Shown here piece after piece: positions 17,207 to 25,366 of a DNA stretch of 64,000 nucleotides. The translations under genes were made by a program, and so were the position numbers. Every line of letters begins with the position of its first letter. Position 1 is the stretch's first letter. Origin of the DNA: JAMLJG01 sp035327585 (GTDB lineage: Bacteria > Verrucomicrobiota > Kiritimatiellia > CAIVKH01); the NCBI GenBank assembly GCA_035327585.1, contig DAOLDD010000007.1:1-64000 (forward strand). The letters are read 5' to 3'. The notes under the pieces are model-generated. The model did no database searches. It had not been told where the DNA came from and saw nothing but the letters and a program-made list of their open reading frames with translations.

Positions 17207-18189
17207 TCATCTCGCGCACACCGTTTCGCGTAAGTTTCTTCGGCGGCGGCACCGATTTCCCCGAATATTACCGGGAACACGGCGGCGCGGTCCTCGCCAC
17301 GGGCATCGACAAATATTGCTACCTGTCCGTCCACTCGCTCGGTCCGTTCTTTAAGCACCGGATTCGCGTCAGCTACGCGCAAACCGAAACCGTGTCCCGG
17401 GCCGACGAAATCCGCCACCCGCTGGTGCGCGAATGCCTGGGGCTGCTCGGGCTCGACGCGGGGATGGAAATCAACCATGTCGCCGATCTGCCCGGCCGCA
17501 CCGGACTCGGCACATCCTCGTCGTTCACGGTCGGCCTGCTGAACGCCCTGCACGCCTTCCGGGGTGAAGCCCCCTCGCCCGCGCAACTCGCGGCGGAGGC
17601 GATCGTCGTCGAGCGCGAGCGCGTCGGCGATTCCGGCGGCCACCAGGACCAGTACGCCGCGGCCTTCGGCGGGCTGTGCCGATTCGACTTCACCGCGGAC
17701 GGCATCACCGCGCGCCCGATCCACATGGACCCGGCGCGGCGCCAGGCCCTCAGCGACCGGCTGCTGCTGTTCTTCACCGGCGTGGAAAGCTCCGCCGAGA
17801 AGATTCTTCAGGAACAGAAAAAAAACACCGCCCGCAATCTGCCCGCCCTGCGCGAAATGCGCGACATGGTGGACCACGCCGAACGGCTGCTGACCGGCGC
17901 GGCGGAACTCGACGCGTTCGGGCGCATGCTGCACGCCGGCTGGCTGCAGAAACGCTCGCTCTCCTCCGGGATCAGCAACACCTCCATCGACGATGCGTAC
18001 GACGCGGCGCTCCGGGCCGGCGCGCTCGGCGGCAAACTGCTGGGCGCGGGCGGTCGCGGCTTCCTCCTGCTCTACGCGGACCCCGCGTCGCATGCGCCGC
18101 TCCGCGCGGCCCTGGGCGCGCTCACGGAAATCCCGTTTCGCTTCAGCGACGAAGGCAGCCGCATCATCTTCCGCTCGCCGGAGTCATGA
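17203..18189 (+). CDS. hddA: D-glycero-D-manno-heptose 7-phosphate kinase-like GHMP kinase
   Basis: A GHMP-family sugar kinase of 328 residues; HddA phosphorylates D-glycero-D-manno-heptose 7-phosphate at C1 in GDP-heptose synthesis. The N-terminus MIISRTPFRVSFFGGGTDFPEYY is typical of HddA-type kinases, and the ATP loop LPGRTGLGTSSSFTVGLL lies near residue 97. A C-terminal KLLGAGGRGFLLLY glycine-rich motif completes the fold. It overlaps both neighbours by 4 bases (ATGA). The nucleotidyltransferase two genes on supports the pathway, but GmhA and GmhB partners are not in the window. Confidence 0.82.
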   Translation: MIISRTPFRVSFFGGGTDFPEYYREHGGAVLATGIDKYCYLSVHSLGPFFKHRIRVSYAQTETVSRADEIRHPLVRECLGLLGLDAGMEINHVADLPGRTGLGTSSSFTVGLLNALHAFRGEAPSPAQLAAEAIVVERERVGDSGGHQDQYAAAFGGLCRFDFTADGITARPIHMDPARRQALSDRLLLFFTGVESSAEKILQEQKKNTARNLPALREMRDMVDHAERLLTGAAELDAFGRMLHAGWLQKRSLSSGISNTSIDDAYDAALRAGALGGKLLGAGGRGFLLLYADPASHAPLRAALGALTEIPFRFSDEGSRIIFRSPES

Positions 18190-19382
18190 GCGCCAAACCG
18201 CGCATCGCGTTCTGGTTCCGCTACGGCGCCGCCGAGCACACGGAGCTGTACCACGCGCTGCCGCGCCTCCTCGAAGCCCTCTCCGCCCACGCCGAGGTGC
18301 ATTACTTCGGATTCGAGGGACGCCGCCCCGCCCCCGAGTCCATCACGCGCCACGCCGTCCTGCACCGGCTGCCGTTCCGCGTGGACCGCACGAAGCACCG
18401 CGACAAGTTGCTCAAATACGTGCTCTGGCTGCTCTGCCTGCCGTGGATCGGCCTGCGCTGCCGCGCGCTGGGCATCCGCGCCGTCTATATCGACGAAACC
18501 GTGCCGCTCGCCGCGCCGCTCGCCCGCGTCTTCTTCGGCCGCAACGTCGCCATCACCATCGCGGATTTCTTCACCGACATCTACCTGCCCGGCGGCGGCA
18601 TGAATCGCCTGTTCGCCCGCGCAATCCAGGCGCTCGATTGGGCGGCGTGGCGCAAGCTGCCGCTCATCGTCACCCGCGCGAAGAATACCCGCGACTTTCT
18701 CGCCAGCCGCGGCGTCGACCCCGCGCGCGTCCACCCGATTTATGATCCCGTCGACGCGGCGCTGTACCACCCCGCCGACCGCGCGGCGGCCCGCGCGTAT
18801 TTCGGCTATGGCGACGACGAGGTCGTGCTCGTGCACCACGGCATCCTGCATCCGAACAAAGGCAACGACCGCATCCTCCGTGCCCTCGCCGCCGCGCGCC
18901 ACGACCTGCCCAACGTGCGCTACCTGCTTGTCGGCAACGGCCCCGAGTTTGAGCGGCTCCAGGCGCTCGCGCGAGAGCTGCGCATCGACGACATCGTCCG
19001 CATGACCGGCTGGCTGCCGAAGCCGGAGGACGTCAACATCGCGCTAAACGCGGGCGACATCGGCCTCGTGATGCGCGTCGGCCACGCCTCGGACGACTTC
19101 CACATGACCGGCGCGCTCGTCCACAACATGGCCGCCGGCCTGCCCATCCTCGCCGCGAAACTCGCCGGCGTTTCCGAAGTCGTCGAGGACGGCGTGCAGG
19201 GACAACTCTTTCCGCCGGACGACATGGCGCTCTTCACCCGGCACCTCGCGCGCCTCGCGGGCGACGCGGACTTGCGCCGCCGCATGGGCGCGGCCGCGTT
19301 GGAGCAGGCGCGCCGGAATTTTGATGTCGACCACGTCGTCGCCCAAACCGTGTACGCCCTGCTCACCCTGGTGAAGCCATGA
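18186..19382 (+). CDS. Glycosyltransferase family 4 protein
   Basis: A 398-residue GT-B fold glycosyltransferase that transfers a sugar from a nucleotide donor to a surface-glycan acceptor. The C-terminal half carries GILHPNKGNDRILRAL, RYLLVGNGPEFERLQ, and the donor-binding SEVVEDGVQGQLFPPDD. The start MSAKPRIAFWFRYG overlaps the kinase stop by 4 bases; the end overlaps the nucleotidyltransferase start by 4. A membrane-associated helix around residues 76-92 (LLKYVLWLLCLPWIG) is visible. Donor and acceptor cannot be read from the sequence. Confidence 0.85.
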   Translation: MSAKPRIAFWFRYGAAEHTELYHALPRLLEALSAHAEVHYFGFEGRRPAPESITRHAVLHRLPFRVDRTKHRDKLLKYVLWLLCLPWIGLRCRALGIRAVYIDETVPLAAPLARVFFGRNVAITIADFFTDIYLPGGGMNRLFARAIQALDWAAWRKLPLIVTRAKNTRDFLASRGVDPARVHPIYDPVDAALYHPADRAAARAYFGYGDDEVVLVHHGILHPNKGNDRILRALAAARHDLPNVRYLLVGNGPEFERLQALARELRIDDIVRMTGWLPKPEDVNIALNAGDIGLVMRVGHASDDFHMTGALVHNMAAGLPILAAKLAGVSEVVEDGVQGQLFPPDDMALFTRHLARLAGDADLRRRMGAAALEQARRNFDVDHVVAQTVYALLTLVKP

Positions 19383-20104
19383 CCTCACCGCCCGCCATCG
19401 TGCTCGTCGGCGGACTCGGCACCCGCCTGCGCGATTTGTATCCCGACCGGCCCAAGGCGCTCGTTCCCGTGCGGGGCCGTCCGTTTATCGCGTGGATGCT
19501 CGACTGGCTGCGCGCGCAGGGCGTCGAACGCATCCACCTCGCGGCCGGCCATCTCGCGCACAAACTCGTCGAGTGGCGCGCGGCCGAACCGCCGGATGAC
19601 CGGCTGACTGTTTCGCAGGAATTGATGCCGCTCGGCACCGGCGGCGGCCTGCGCTTCGCGCTCGATTTCATCGCGGGCGCCGAACTGCTCGTGCTCAACG
19701 GCGACAGCTTCCTGCCCTCGCTCGACCTGCGCGCCTGGCTCGCCGCGCCGCTCGCGGACGGGCTGGACGGCGCACTCGCGGCGACGCGCATCGAAACGCC
19801 CGGCCGCTACGGCACCGTCGAATTCGGCCCGGACCATCGCGTGAGCGCGTTCCTGGAAAAGGCGGACCGCCCCGCCGGCTGGGTCAACGGCGGCGTCTAC
19901 CGCCTCCGGCGCGCCGTGCTCGAACGTATTCCCGCGGACCGCGCCGTGTCGCTGGAGACGGAAGTATTCCCCGCCGCCGCCCGCACCGGCGCCCTCGCCG
20001 CGCACCCCACCCCGCCGCCGCTGCTCGATATGGGTACGCCCGACGGCCTGCGCGCGATGGAGGATTGGCTGGACGCGAACCCGCAATTTTTTCAACGTCT
20101 GTAA
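19379..20104 (+). CDS. hddC: Heptose-1-phosphate nucleotidyltransferase (HddC-like)
   Basis: A 241-residue sugar-1-phosphate nucleotidyltransferase with the signature VGGLGTRLRDLYPDRPKALV at the N-terminus, LLVLNGDSF and the VNGGVYRLR segment. With HddA it would activate D-glycero-D-manno-heptose 1-phosphate to GDP-heptose. The last codons (FFQRL and the TAA stop) are supplied by the first copy of the family C repeat (ttcaacgtctgtaa), so the C-terminus appears to have been remodelled by the repeat. The GDP specificity is by analogy. Confidence 0.82.
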   Translation: MTSPPAIVLVGGLGTRLRDLYPDRPKALVPVRGRPFIAWMLDWLRAQGVERIHLAAGHLAHKLVEWRAAEPPDDRLTVSQELMPLGTGGGLRFALDFIAGAELLVLNGDSFLPSLDLRAWLAAPLADGLDGALAATRIETPGRYGTVEFGPDHRVSAFLEKADRPAGWVNGGVYRLRRAVLERIPADRAVSLETEVFPAAARTGALAAHPTPPPLLDMGTPDGLRAMEDWLDANPQFFQRL

Positions 20105-20170
20105 AAGCTTTTTTTGAAACTTACAACGTCTGTAAAAACGAAATGGGGACGCTTCCAATGTCTGTAAAAA
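20094..20170. repeat. Family C repeat, three copies (caacgtctgtaa)
   Basis: Three direct copies start at 20094, 20124 and 20156 (periods 30 and 32): caacgtctgtaa, caacgtctgtaaaaa and caatgtctgtaaaaa. T-rich DNA lies between them. The orientation is opposite to the copies near 6.1 and 12.2 kb. The first copy contains the stop codon of hddC; the third contains the start codon and first codons of the GH172 lipoprotein. Confidence 0.75.
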
Positions 20171-22488
20171 CTTTTTTGGGGGCCGCTTGCGTCGCGGCGT
20201 TGGTCGCGCTGGCGGGGTGTGGGCGCGAGGCGGCGGAGCCGGGGCGGCCGTGGCGCGCGTTCGTGGAGGATTTGACGAATACCGTGCGGCTGGCGAACGG
20301 CGAGGCGGGCGGCACGCGGCTGATTTCAACGGCGGACCCGCGCGGGGGCAACGACGATTTTAACCAATTCGCCGGACCGGGCAGCGAGCCGGGCTGGGTG
20401 ACGCTCGCGGACCTGAAGGGGCCGGGCGTGGTGCGGCGTTTCTGGACGACCGGCGTCGATCCGGGGCACCGGTTTCGCCTCTTTTTCGACGGCGAAAAGA
20501 AGGCGCGCTGGGAGGGCGAGGTGGACGAACTCTTTGGCGGACGCGCGCCGTTTACGCCGCCGCTCGCGCGCTACCTGAATCTCTGCTGGTTCAGTTATGT
20601 GCCGCTGACGTACCAGCGCGGGCTGCGCATCGAGGCGCAGGCGCCGCCGACGCATCCGTTCTGGGGACCGCGTCGCTTTTTCTTCCAGCTCAATGTGGAG
20701 GACTTCGCGGCGGATGCGCGGGTGCAGACGTTTCCCGCGCGGCTCGACGCGGAGGACCGCGCCGTACTGGTCGCGGTCGCCGCGCGCTGGACGGAAGCGG
20801 TGGAATGGCCCGAGGCGCGGCCGGTCGCGGGCGCGGGATTTGAAGTGGCGCCGGGCGCGGAGACCACGCTTTGGCAGGCGGAAGGGCCGGGCCTCGTGCC
20901 GGACTGGCAAATCGCCGCGGAGCCACTGGAGGGCGCGGCGTGGACCGTGCGTGAGCGCGAGTGGATGTTGCAGGACGTGGTGTTGCGCATCCGCTACAAC
21001 GGGCAGGCGGGCGCGAGCGTGGACGTGCCGCTGGGCGACTTTTTTGGGACGCCATGGCGGCATCGCCACTACGGGTCGCTCTTGCTGGGCGCGGCGCCGG
21101 GCGTGTTCCGCAGCGCGTTTCCCCTCGCCTACACGGGCGCTGTTTCGGTGAGTCTCTTCAACGGATGCGACCGGCCGATCCAGGCGCGCTTCGACGGTAC
21201 GCCGGAACCGCTGGCGGGCGGTGTCGCGCGGCATCTGCACGCGGAATGGCGGCGCAGCGGGCCGGAGGCGGGGCAGCCGCACGTGATCGCGATCTTCATG
21301 GGGCGCGGCCTGTTCGCGGGCGCGTTTCTCGGCGTGACCGGGGCCGCGGGTACGCAGCAGGACGACTCGTGGTGGCTGCTGGAGGGCGACGAATACATCT
21401 GGGTGGACGACGAGACGCAGCCCTCGTGGCGCGGCACGGGGCTGGAGGATTATTTCAACGGCGGGTGGTATTACCGCAGTTGCGCATTTTCGGCCTTCCA
21501 CGGCATTTTCGACCGCTCACCGTTCCGCGTGGCGCAGTACCGGCACCAGCTCGTGGACCCGGTCGCGTTCCAGCGCTCGCTGCGCATGGCGATTGAGCGG
21601 GGCGACCAAAGCGTGAGCCGCGCGTGGTTCCAGAGCGTGGCGTTTGCGTACCTGGAGAACCCGGCGCCGGTGCAGTCGACGCCCGCGCGCCGCGAGGATC
21701 GGCGTCCGCCCGAGGATCGTTTCTGGCGGCAGACGATGATGCTCCAACTAACGGAGTTGGAGCGCATGAATAATTTCGCAAAGGCGATTGACCTCATCGA
21801 AGAGTTCCGCGAGCGGGAGCCGGCGGCGCCGGAAAACGGCGTCTACGCGTTGCGTGCGCTGGAGTATCGCCGGTTGCTGGGGGAGACGGTGACGGACGAA
21901 CAACTCGCGCCGTTCCTCAACGGCGAACACGGGCCCGAGGCGGCGGAGCAGGCGAAACTGCTGGCCTGGTTCCACGCCGATTCGCGCCGCGCGCTGGTGG
22001 GCCTGAACGCGAACGCGCAGGCGCAGCTCTATTTGAACGGGCAGCCGCTCGCGCGGGGCGATCATCCCCTCGCCTGGCAGGTGGTCGGGGTCGAACTCGA
22101 CGCAGGTCCGCTCGCATTGTGCGCCGATGCGACGATGGTGCGCCAGGAACCGTGGGTACAGATGGGCCTCCGCACGCACGGCGGCTTCGCCGGCAGCGGC
22201 ATCGAAACACGGCGCGCGCGGCGCGTGGCGGGAACATGGAACGCCCTCACCGGCGACCAGACTGAGTGGCGCGCGATGGAAAATCGCGACCTGCTGCGCG
22301 GCACACCCGACGCGCCGTTCATCGGCAGCATTCCGAACGCGTTCGTACTGTTCGGCGCGAAGTCCTATTCCGTTCGCAGCGAGGACTGGGGCTACCACCA
22401 GGGCCGCGGCTACTTCCGGATGGATCTGTCCCTGCCCCTCGACAGCTGGCCCGCGCAGGCGCGCGACGTGACCGGTCTGCCGCGCTGA
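20158..22488 (+). CDS. GH172 (DUF2961) lipoprotein, probable secreted glycoside hydrolase
   Basis: DUF2961 defines glycoside hydrolase family 172, whose studied members act on fructofuranosides or arabinofuranosides. The 776-residue protein begins with a lipoprotein signal ending LVALAGC, so it should be anchored in the outer membrane or periplasm. The conserved block EGDEYIWVDDE ... GTGLEDYFNGGW places likely catalytic glutamates at Glu412 and Glu430. A C-terminal region (about 520-770) is extra and unassigned. The ATG and first six codons (MSVKTF) come from the third family C repeat copy; an upstream in-frame ATG at 20143 is possible. A TatA gene elsewhere in the window is unrelated. Confidence 0.82.
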   Translation: MSVKTFLGAACVAALVALAGCGREAAEPGRPWRAFVEDLTNTVRLANGEAGGTRLISTADPRGGNDDFNQFAGPGSEPGWVTLADLKGPGVVRRFWTTGVDPGHRFRLFFDGEKKARWEGEVDELFGGRAPFTPPLARYLNLCWFSYVPLTYQRGLRIEAQAPPTHPFWGPRRFFFQLNVEDFAADARVQTFPARLDAEDRAVLVAVAARWTEAVEWPEARPVAGAGFEVAPGAETTLWQAEGPGLVPDWQIAAEPLEGAAWTVREREWMLQDVVLRIRYNGQAGASVDVPLGDFFGTPWRHRHYGSLLLGAAPGVFRSAFPLAYTGAVSVSLFNGCDRPIQARFDGTPEPLAGGVARHLHAEWRRSGPEAGQPHVIAIFMGRGLFAGAFLGVTGAAGTQQDDSWWLLEGDEYIWVDDETQPSWRGTGLEDYFNGGWYYRSCAFSAFHGIFDRSPFRVAQYRHQLVDPVAFQRSLRMAIERGDQSVSRAWFQSVAFAYLENPAPVQSTPARREDRRPPEDRFWRQTMMLQLTELERMNNFAKAIDLIEEFREREPAAPENGVYALRALEYRRLLGETVTDEQLAPFLNGEHGPEAAEQAKLLAWFHADSRRALVGLNANAQAQLYLNGQPLARGDHPLAWQVVGVELDAGPLALCADATMVRQEPWVQMGLRTHGGFAGSGIETRRARRVAGTWNALTGDQTEWRAMENRDLLRGTPDAPFIGSIPNAFVLFGAKSYSVRSEDWGYHQGRGYFRMDLSLPLDSWPAQARDVTGLPR

Positions 22489-22533
22489 ACGGTCGAAGCC
22501 AGTCACCGGCCGTCATCAAACGAGAGAACGCCT

Positions 22534-22658
22534 CGGTGGGACACCTCGCCCCACCCTGATTCCACGGAACGCCGACAGGTAGGGCGCTCTCTCCGAGCGA
22601 GCCGCCGAGCGAAGGCCTTTCCGAACAGTGTTTACACTTATGCGCATATGCGCATAAG
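22534..22658. repeat. Palindrome-rich spacer between convergent GH172 and mscS genes (family J)
   Basis: Contains ggtgggacacctcgccccacc-type pairing, a ggtagggcgctctctccgag segment with hairpin potential, and a perfect 22-base palindrome at 22637-22658 centred on tgcgcatatgcgca. The two flanking genes end toward each other, so a bidirectional termination role is possible. No coding sequence is supported here. Confidence 0.6.
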
Positions 22659-22710
22659 CGCATTTAAAGCGGGCGAGCTTTGGGGCGCGGATGATCCGGA
22701 AGAATTTCGC

Positions 22711-23808
22711 TCAGGTCGACGGCTTGGCGGATGGGCCGGGGGTCACCAGATGCACCGTCTGCGTCGGGAAGGCGAAGGAGATGCCTTCGGCGTTGAAGCG
22801 TTCGATGAGCTGGAGGTTGAACCGCTCATTGAACCCTTGGAAGGCCCAGAAATCGGGCGGGTGATACCAGTAGATCACGAGGATGTTAAGCGCGGTGGCG
22901 GTCAGGTCGTTGAACACCACGCGCGGCGGCAGCTCGGGCTTCATGCCCTCGTGGTCCTTGAGCAGCTCCTTGATGATGTCGAGGGCGCGTTGAACTTTCG
23001 CGGGCGGCGTGCCGTAGGTGATCGCAACATTCATCACGCGCCGGATGTAGGGGCGGCGACCGATGTTCTGGATGGCCTTGTTCGCCAGTTCGCCGTTGGG
23101 AATCGTGACGAGGTGACCCTCCAGCGTGCGGATGCGCGTGGAACGGAAGCCGACCTCCTCGATGACGCCGTCCGTGGCGTCCACCACGACGCGCTCGCCG
23201 ATCTGGAAGGGCTTGTCGGCGAAGATCACGAGCGAGCCGAAGAAGTTCTTCACCGTATCCTGCGCGGCCAGCGCGATGGCGAGGCCGCCGACGCCGAGGC
23301 CGGCGAGGATGGAGGTGAGCGGCTGTTCCGTCAGCAACTGCGCGATTTGCAGCAGCATCAGGACAATCACCGTGATGCGCAGGCTGGCGCGGACCATCGG
23401 GCGCACCATCTCCCCGAGACTGCCCGACTGCCGGCTCGTCAGCCCCAGCAGCCAGTGATCGACCACATCGACGAGACAATACGCCGCATAGCCGACCGTC
23501 ACGCTGATCAACACGCTGACGAGGGTGCCGGACATCGCGGCGACGCCGTCGCTGACGAGAATGAAGGAGAAGCCCACCTTGAAGCCGATGATGAAGCCCG
23601 CGAAGGTCACCACCCGGCCCAGGGCCCGCATTGAGATCGCGGCGAGGTCGCGCCCGCGCTGGTCCAGCAGGCCGGCGCTGCGTTGCATCGCGAATTGCGC
23701 CATGCGCCCCGCCACCAGCCCCGCGAGCAGCGCGACAAACAGGGCGCAGATGCGCCACAGCTCGTTGCCCACGATCACCGTCGTACTGAATTTAGTCCAC
23801 CAGTCCAT
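22711..23808 (-). CDS. mscS: Small-conductance mechanosensitive channel family protein
   Basis: A 365-residue MscS-type channel that releases solutes under membrane tension. It has four to five hydrophobic segments, two more than minimal MscS, before the pore helix. The pore-lining region LAGLGVGGLAIALAAQDTVKNF lies at about residues 168-189 and is followed by the beta domain DKPFQIGERVVV and a C-terminal alpha/beta domain. The ATG reads MDWWTKFSTTVIVG. It is a single-gene unit, convergent with the GH172 gene. Confidence 0.92.
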   Translation of the reverse strand: MDWWTKFSTTVIVGNELWRICALFVALLAGLVAGRMAQFAMQRSAGLLDQRGRDLAAISMRALGRVVTFAGFIIGFKVGFSFILVSDGVAAMSGTLVSVLISVTVGYAAYCLVDVVDHWLLGLTSRQSGSLGEMVRPMVRASLRITVIVLMLLQIAQLLTEQPLTSILAGLGVGGLAIALAAQDTVKNFFGSLVIFADKPFQIGERVVVDATDGVIEEVGFRSTRIRTLEGHLVTIPNGELANKAIQNIGRRPYIRRVMNVAITYGTPPAKVQRALDIIKELLKDHEGMKPELPPRVVFNDLTATALNILVIYWYHPPDFWAFQGFNERFNLQLIERFNAEGISFAFPTQTVHLVTPGPSAKPST

Positions 23809-23864
23809 AGGGGTCTCCGTTTTCCCTACCTAAAACCCCCGGGGCGGATTGTGCAAGCGCAAGT

Positions 23865-24199
23865 GTAGAGTGCTGAGGACATTCCCCGGTTTTGGGCCTG
23901 AAGAATGTGTAAGTCGTTCGGACAACGTAAAGAAAGCGATTCATCAAGTGAAACGACCCCACCGGCCTTGCGCCGGTGGTGAAGGAGTGGGTTGGGGCTA
24001 CCGGGCGGCAAACCGAGTTGGGCGCGATTCGGCGCCCGCGCGCTCGCGCGGGCGAAAACGCATGCGTTTTCGCATCCGCGGCGCGGATGCGCCGGATCGC
24101 GCAGGGTTGACCTCTTGTCCCGGTAGCCGGGAAACTTTCGCTCCTGCGGGGCAAGCCCGCAGGGGGCGACCGAAAACCGGGAAAGTCCTGTAGAGTGCT
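23865..24199. other. Structured intergenic island of strong hairpins bounded by a 10-bp direct repeat
   Basis: The 445-base gap between mscS and the DUF5989 gene is mostly this block. gtagagtgct occurs at both edges (23865-23874 and 24190-24199), and ccccggtttt near the left edge pairs with aaaaccggg near the right. Inside are perfect stems at 23959-23966/23972-23979, 24034-24042/24045-24053 and 24143-24150/24156-24163, plus an 18-bp palindrome at 24054-24071. Open frames through it on both strands look like repeat translation (arginine- and proline-rich) and are not called. It may be a non-autonomous repeat element of REP type or a structured RNA. Confidence 0.55.
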
Positions 24200-24228
24200 T
24201 GATCAATGACCGGGGATTTCCCTATGGT
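24199..24228 (+). promoter_or_regulatory. Candidate promoter of the DUF5989 gene
   Basis: TTGATC (24199-24204), an 18-base spacer and TATGGT (24223-24228) lie 25 bases before the chosen ATG. The -35 box overlaps the right edge of the structured island. Confidence 0.4.
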
Positions 24229-24253
24229 TGGGGTTTCTGCAAAGGAATACCGG

Positions 24254-24418
24254 ATGCGCACTCTCAAATATGTCGGGCGGTTGCTGGGCGAGTTTTTTGA
24301 ATTCGCGTGGCAGAACAAGGCGTGGTGGATCATCCCGATCGTGCTCGTGCTGCTCATCCTGACGGTGTTCATCGTCACCGGCTCCAGCGTCGCGCCCTTC
24401 ATCTATACGCTCTTTTGA
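24254..24418 (+). CDS. DUF5989 small membrane protein
   Basis: A 54-residue protein with one hydrophobic helix (WWIIPIVLVLLILTVFIV) and the family's conserved ending SSVAPFIYTLF. Function unknown; in other genomes DUF5989 genes often sit near carbamoyltransferase or SxtJ-like genes, which is not the case here. The start MRTLKYVG has an AAAGGA ribosome binding site 8 bases upstream; earlier in-frame ATGs would add unconserved residues. Confidence 0.75.
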   Translation: MRTLKYVGRLLGEFFEFAWQNKAWWIIPIVLVLLILTVFIVTGSSVAPFIYTLF

Positions 24419-24438
24419 GCGGCGCGCTTCCAGTCGAG

Positions 24439-25074
24439 GTGACGAGCCTGGAGGTGGGTCCGTTCGCCTCCAACTGCCACATCATCCAGCCCGCCGGCGA
24501 ATCGCGCGTGCTGGTGGTGGACCCGGGCGACGACGCGCCGGTCATCATCGACCTGCTCCGCCAACGCAGCTGGCAGGTGGCGGCCTATCTGCTGACGCAC
24601 GGGCATATGGACCACGTCACGGGGCTGGCCGAGGTCGCGGCCGCCTTCCCCGCCCCGGTGGGCCTGCACCCGCGCGACGCGTCCTGGGCATTCAGCGCGA
24701 CGAATACGATGTTTCCGTTCTACGAGGCGCCGCCGCGCGCGGTCCCGATCGACCGCGACTGGCAGGACGGACAAACGTGGACCGACCTCGGGCTCTCGTA
24801 CGAAATCATGGATACGCCCGGCCACTCGCGCGGGAGCGTGAGTTTCCATTTCCGCGAGCAGGGCCTGCTGTTCTCCGGCGACGTGCTGTTCGCGGACGGC
24901 ATCGGCCGGACGGACCTGACGGGCGGCGACGCGCCAACACTCGCGCGCTCGTTGCAACGCCTGCTGACGCTGCCCGACGAGACGCGAGTGTACCCCGGCC
25001 ACGGCCCCGCGACGACGATCGGCCGCGAACGGAACCGGAATCCTTACCTGCGCGATTTTTCCTGGGCCGGGTAA
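24439..25074 (+). CDS. MBL-fold hydrolase, glyoxalase II-like (GloC type)
   Basis: A cytoplasmic metallo-beta-lactamase-fold hydrolase of about 211 residues, the length of short glyoxalase II/GloC enzymes that hydrolyse acyl-glutathione or similar thioesters. The metal motif THGHMDHVTG is near residue 53; TPGHSRGSVSF, FSGDVLF and YPGHGPATTIGRE follow in the normal order. The GTG start gives MTSLEVGPFASNCHI; a TTG start at 24415 that overlaps the DUF5989 stop (TTGA) is an alternative and would mean coupling. Neither has a clear ribosome binding site. Confidence 0.82.
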   Translation: MTSLEVGPFASNCHIIQPAGESRVLVVDPGDDAPVIIDLLRQRSWQVAAYLLTHGHMDHVTGLAEVAAAFPAPVGLHPRDASWAFSATNTMFPFYEAPPRAVPIDRDWQDGQTWTDLGLSYEIMDTPGHSRGSVSFHFREQGLLFSGDVLFADGIGRTDLTGGDAPTLARSLQRLLTLPDETRVYPGHGPATTIGRERNRNPYLRDFSWAG

Positions 25075-25112
25075 GAGAATAAAGGGGTTGCTGGGTTTCG
25101 GACCTGTAGCCC

Positions 25113-25303
25113 GCATATTTCACCGCAGAGACGCGGAGCGCGCAGAGGAAGCCTTGGCGGATTGGGCAAACATCTCCCAACGGGACATGGTGATCATGCG
25201 TGCAATCTGTTTCGAATGAATTTCGCTCCTCACTGGGCAGGTCGCCTTGCCCTGCTTCTTCTCCGCGACCTCTGCGCCTCTGCGGTGATGCAATAGCGGG
25301 TTA
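25113..25303. repeat. Family E long imperfect inverted repeat (ccgcagagacgcggag wording)
   Basis: The left arm (tagcccgc, then caccgcagagacgcggag, 25115-25150) is mirrored on the right (ctctgcgcctctgcggtga, then agcgggtta, 25255-25303). About 100 bases lie between the arms, with no recognisable gene. It fills most of the 292-base gap between the MBL gene and the ftsZ stop codon. The caccgcagag/ctctgcggtg wording belongs to a type of repeat seen in many environmental bacterial genomes. Confidence 0.7.
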
Positions 25304-25366
25304 GCACTTGAACGTATTCACCAGCGGGATGAGCCCGCGGGGTCTTCATGTCCGGTTCGCCGCGCG

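Noticed and set aside
20094..20170. CRISPR array made of the 31-bp period repeats
   Set aside because: Only three copies, 12-15 conserved bases, T-rich similar 'spacers' and no cas genes; part of the array is protein-coding.
22648..23634. Plus-strand open frame of 328 codons opposite mscS
   Set aside because: Antisense to a clear MscS protein and of shadow-type composition.
23826..24206. Open frames of 114-126 codons on both strands in the mscS-DUF5989 gap
   Set aside because: They translate hairpin DNA (Arg/Pro/Gly-rich) and no frame has a coding signature; the DNA is annotated as a structured island instead.
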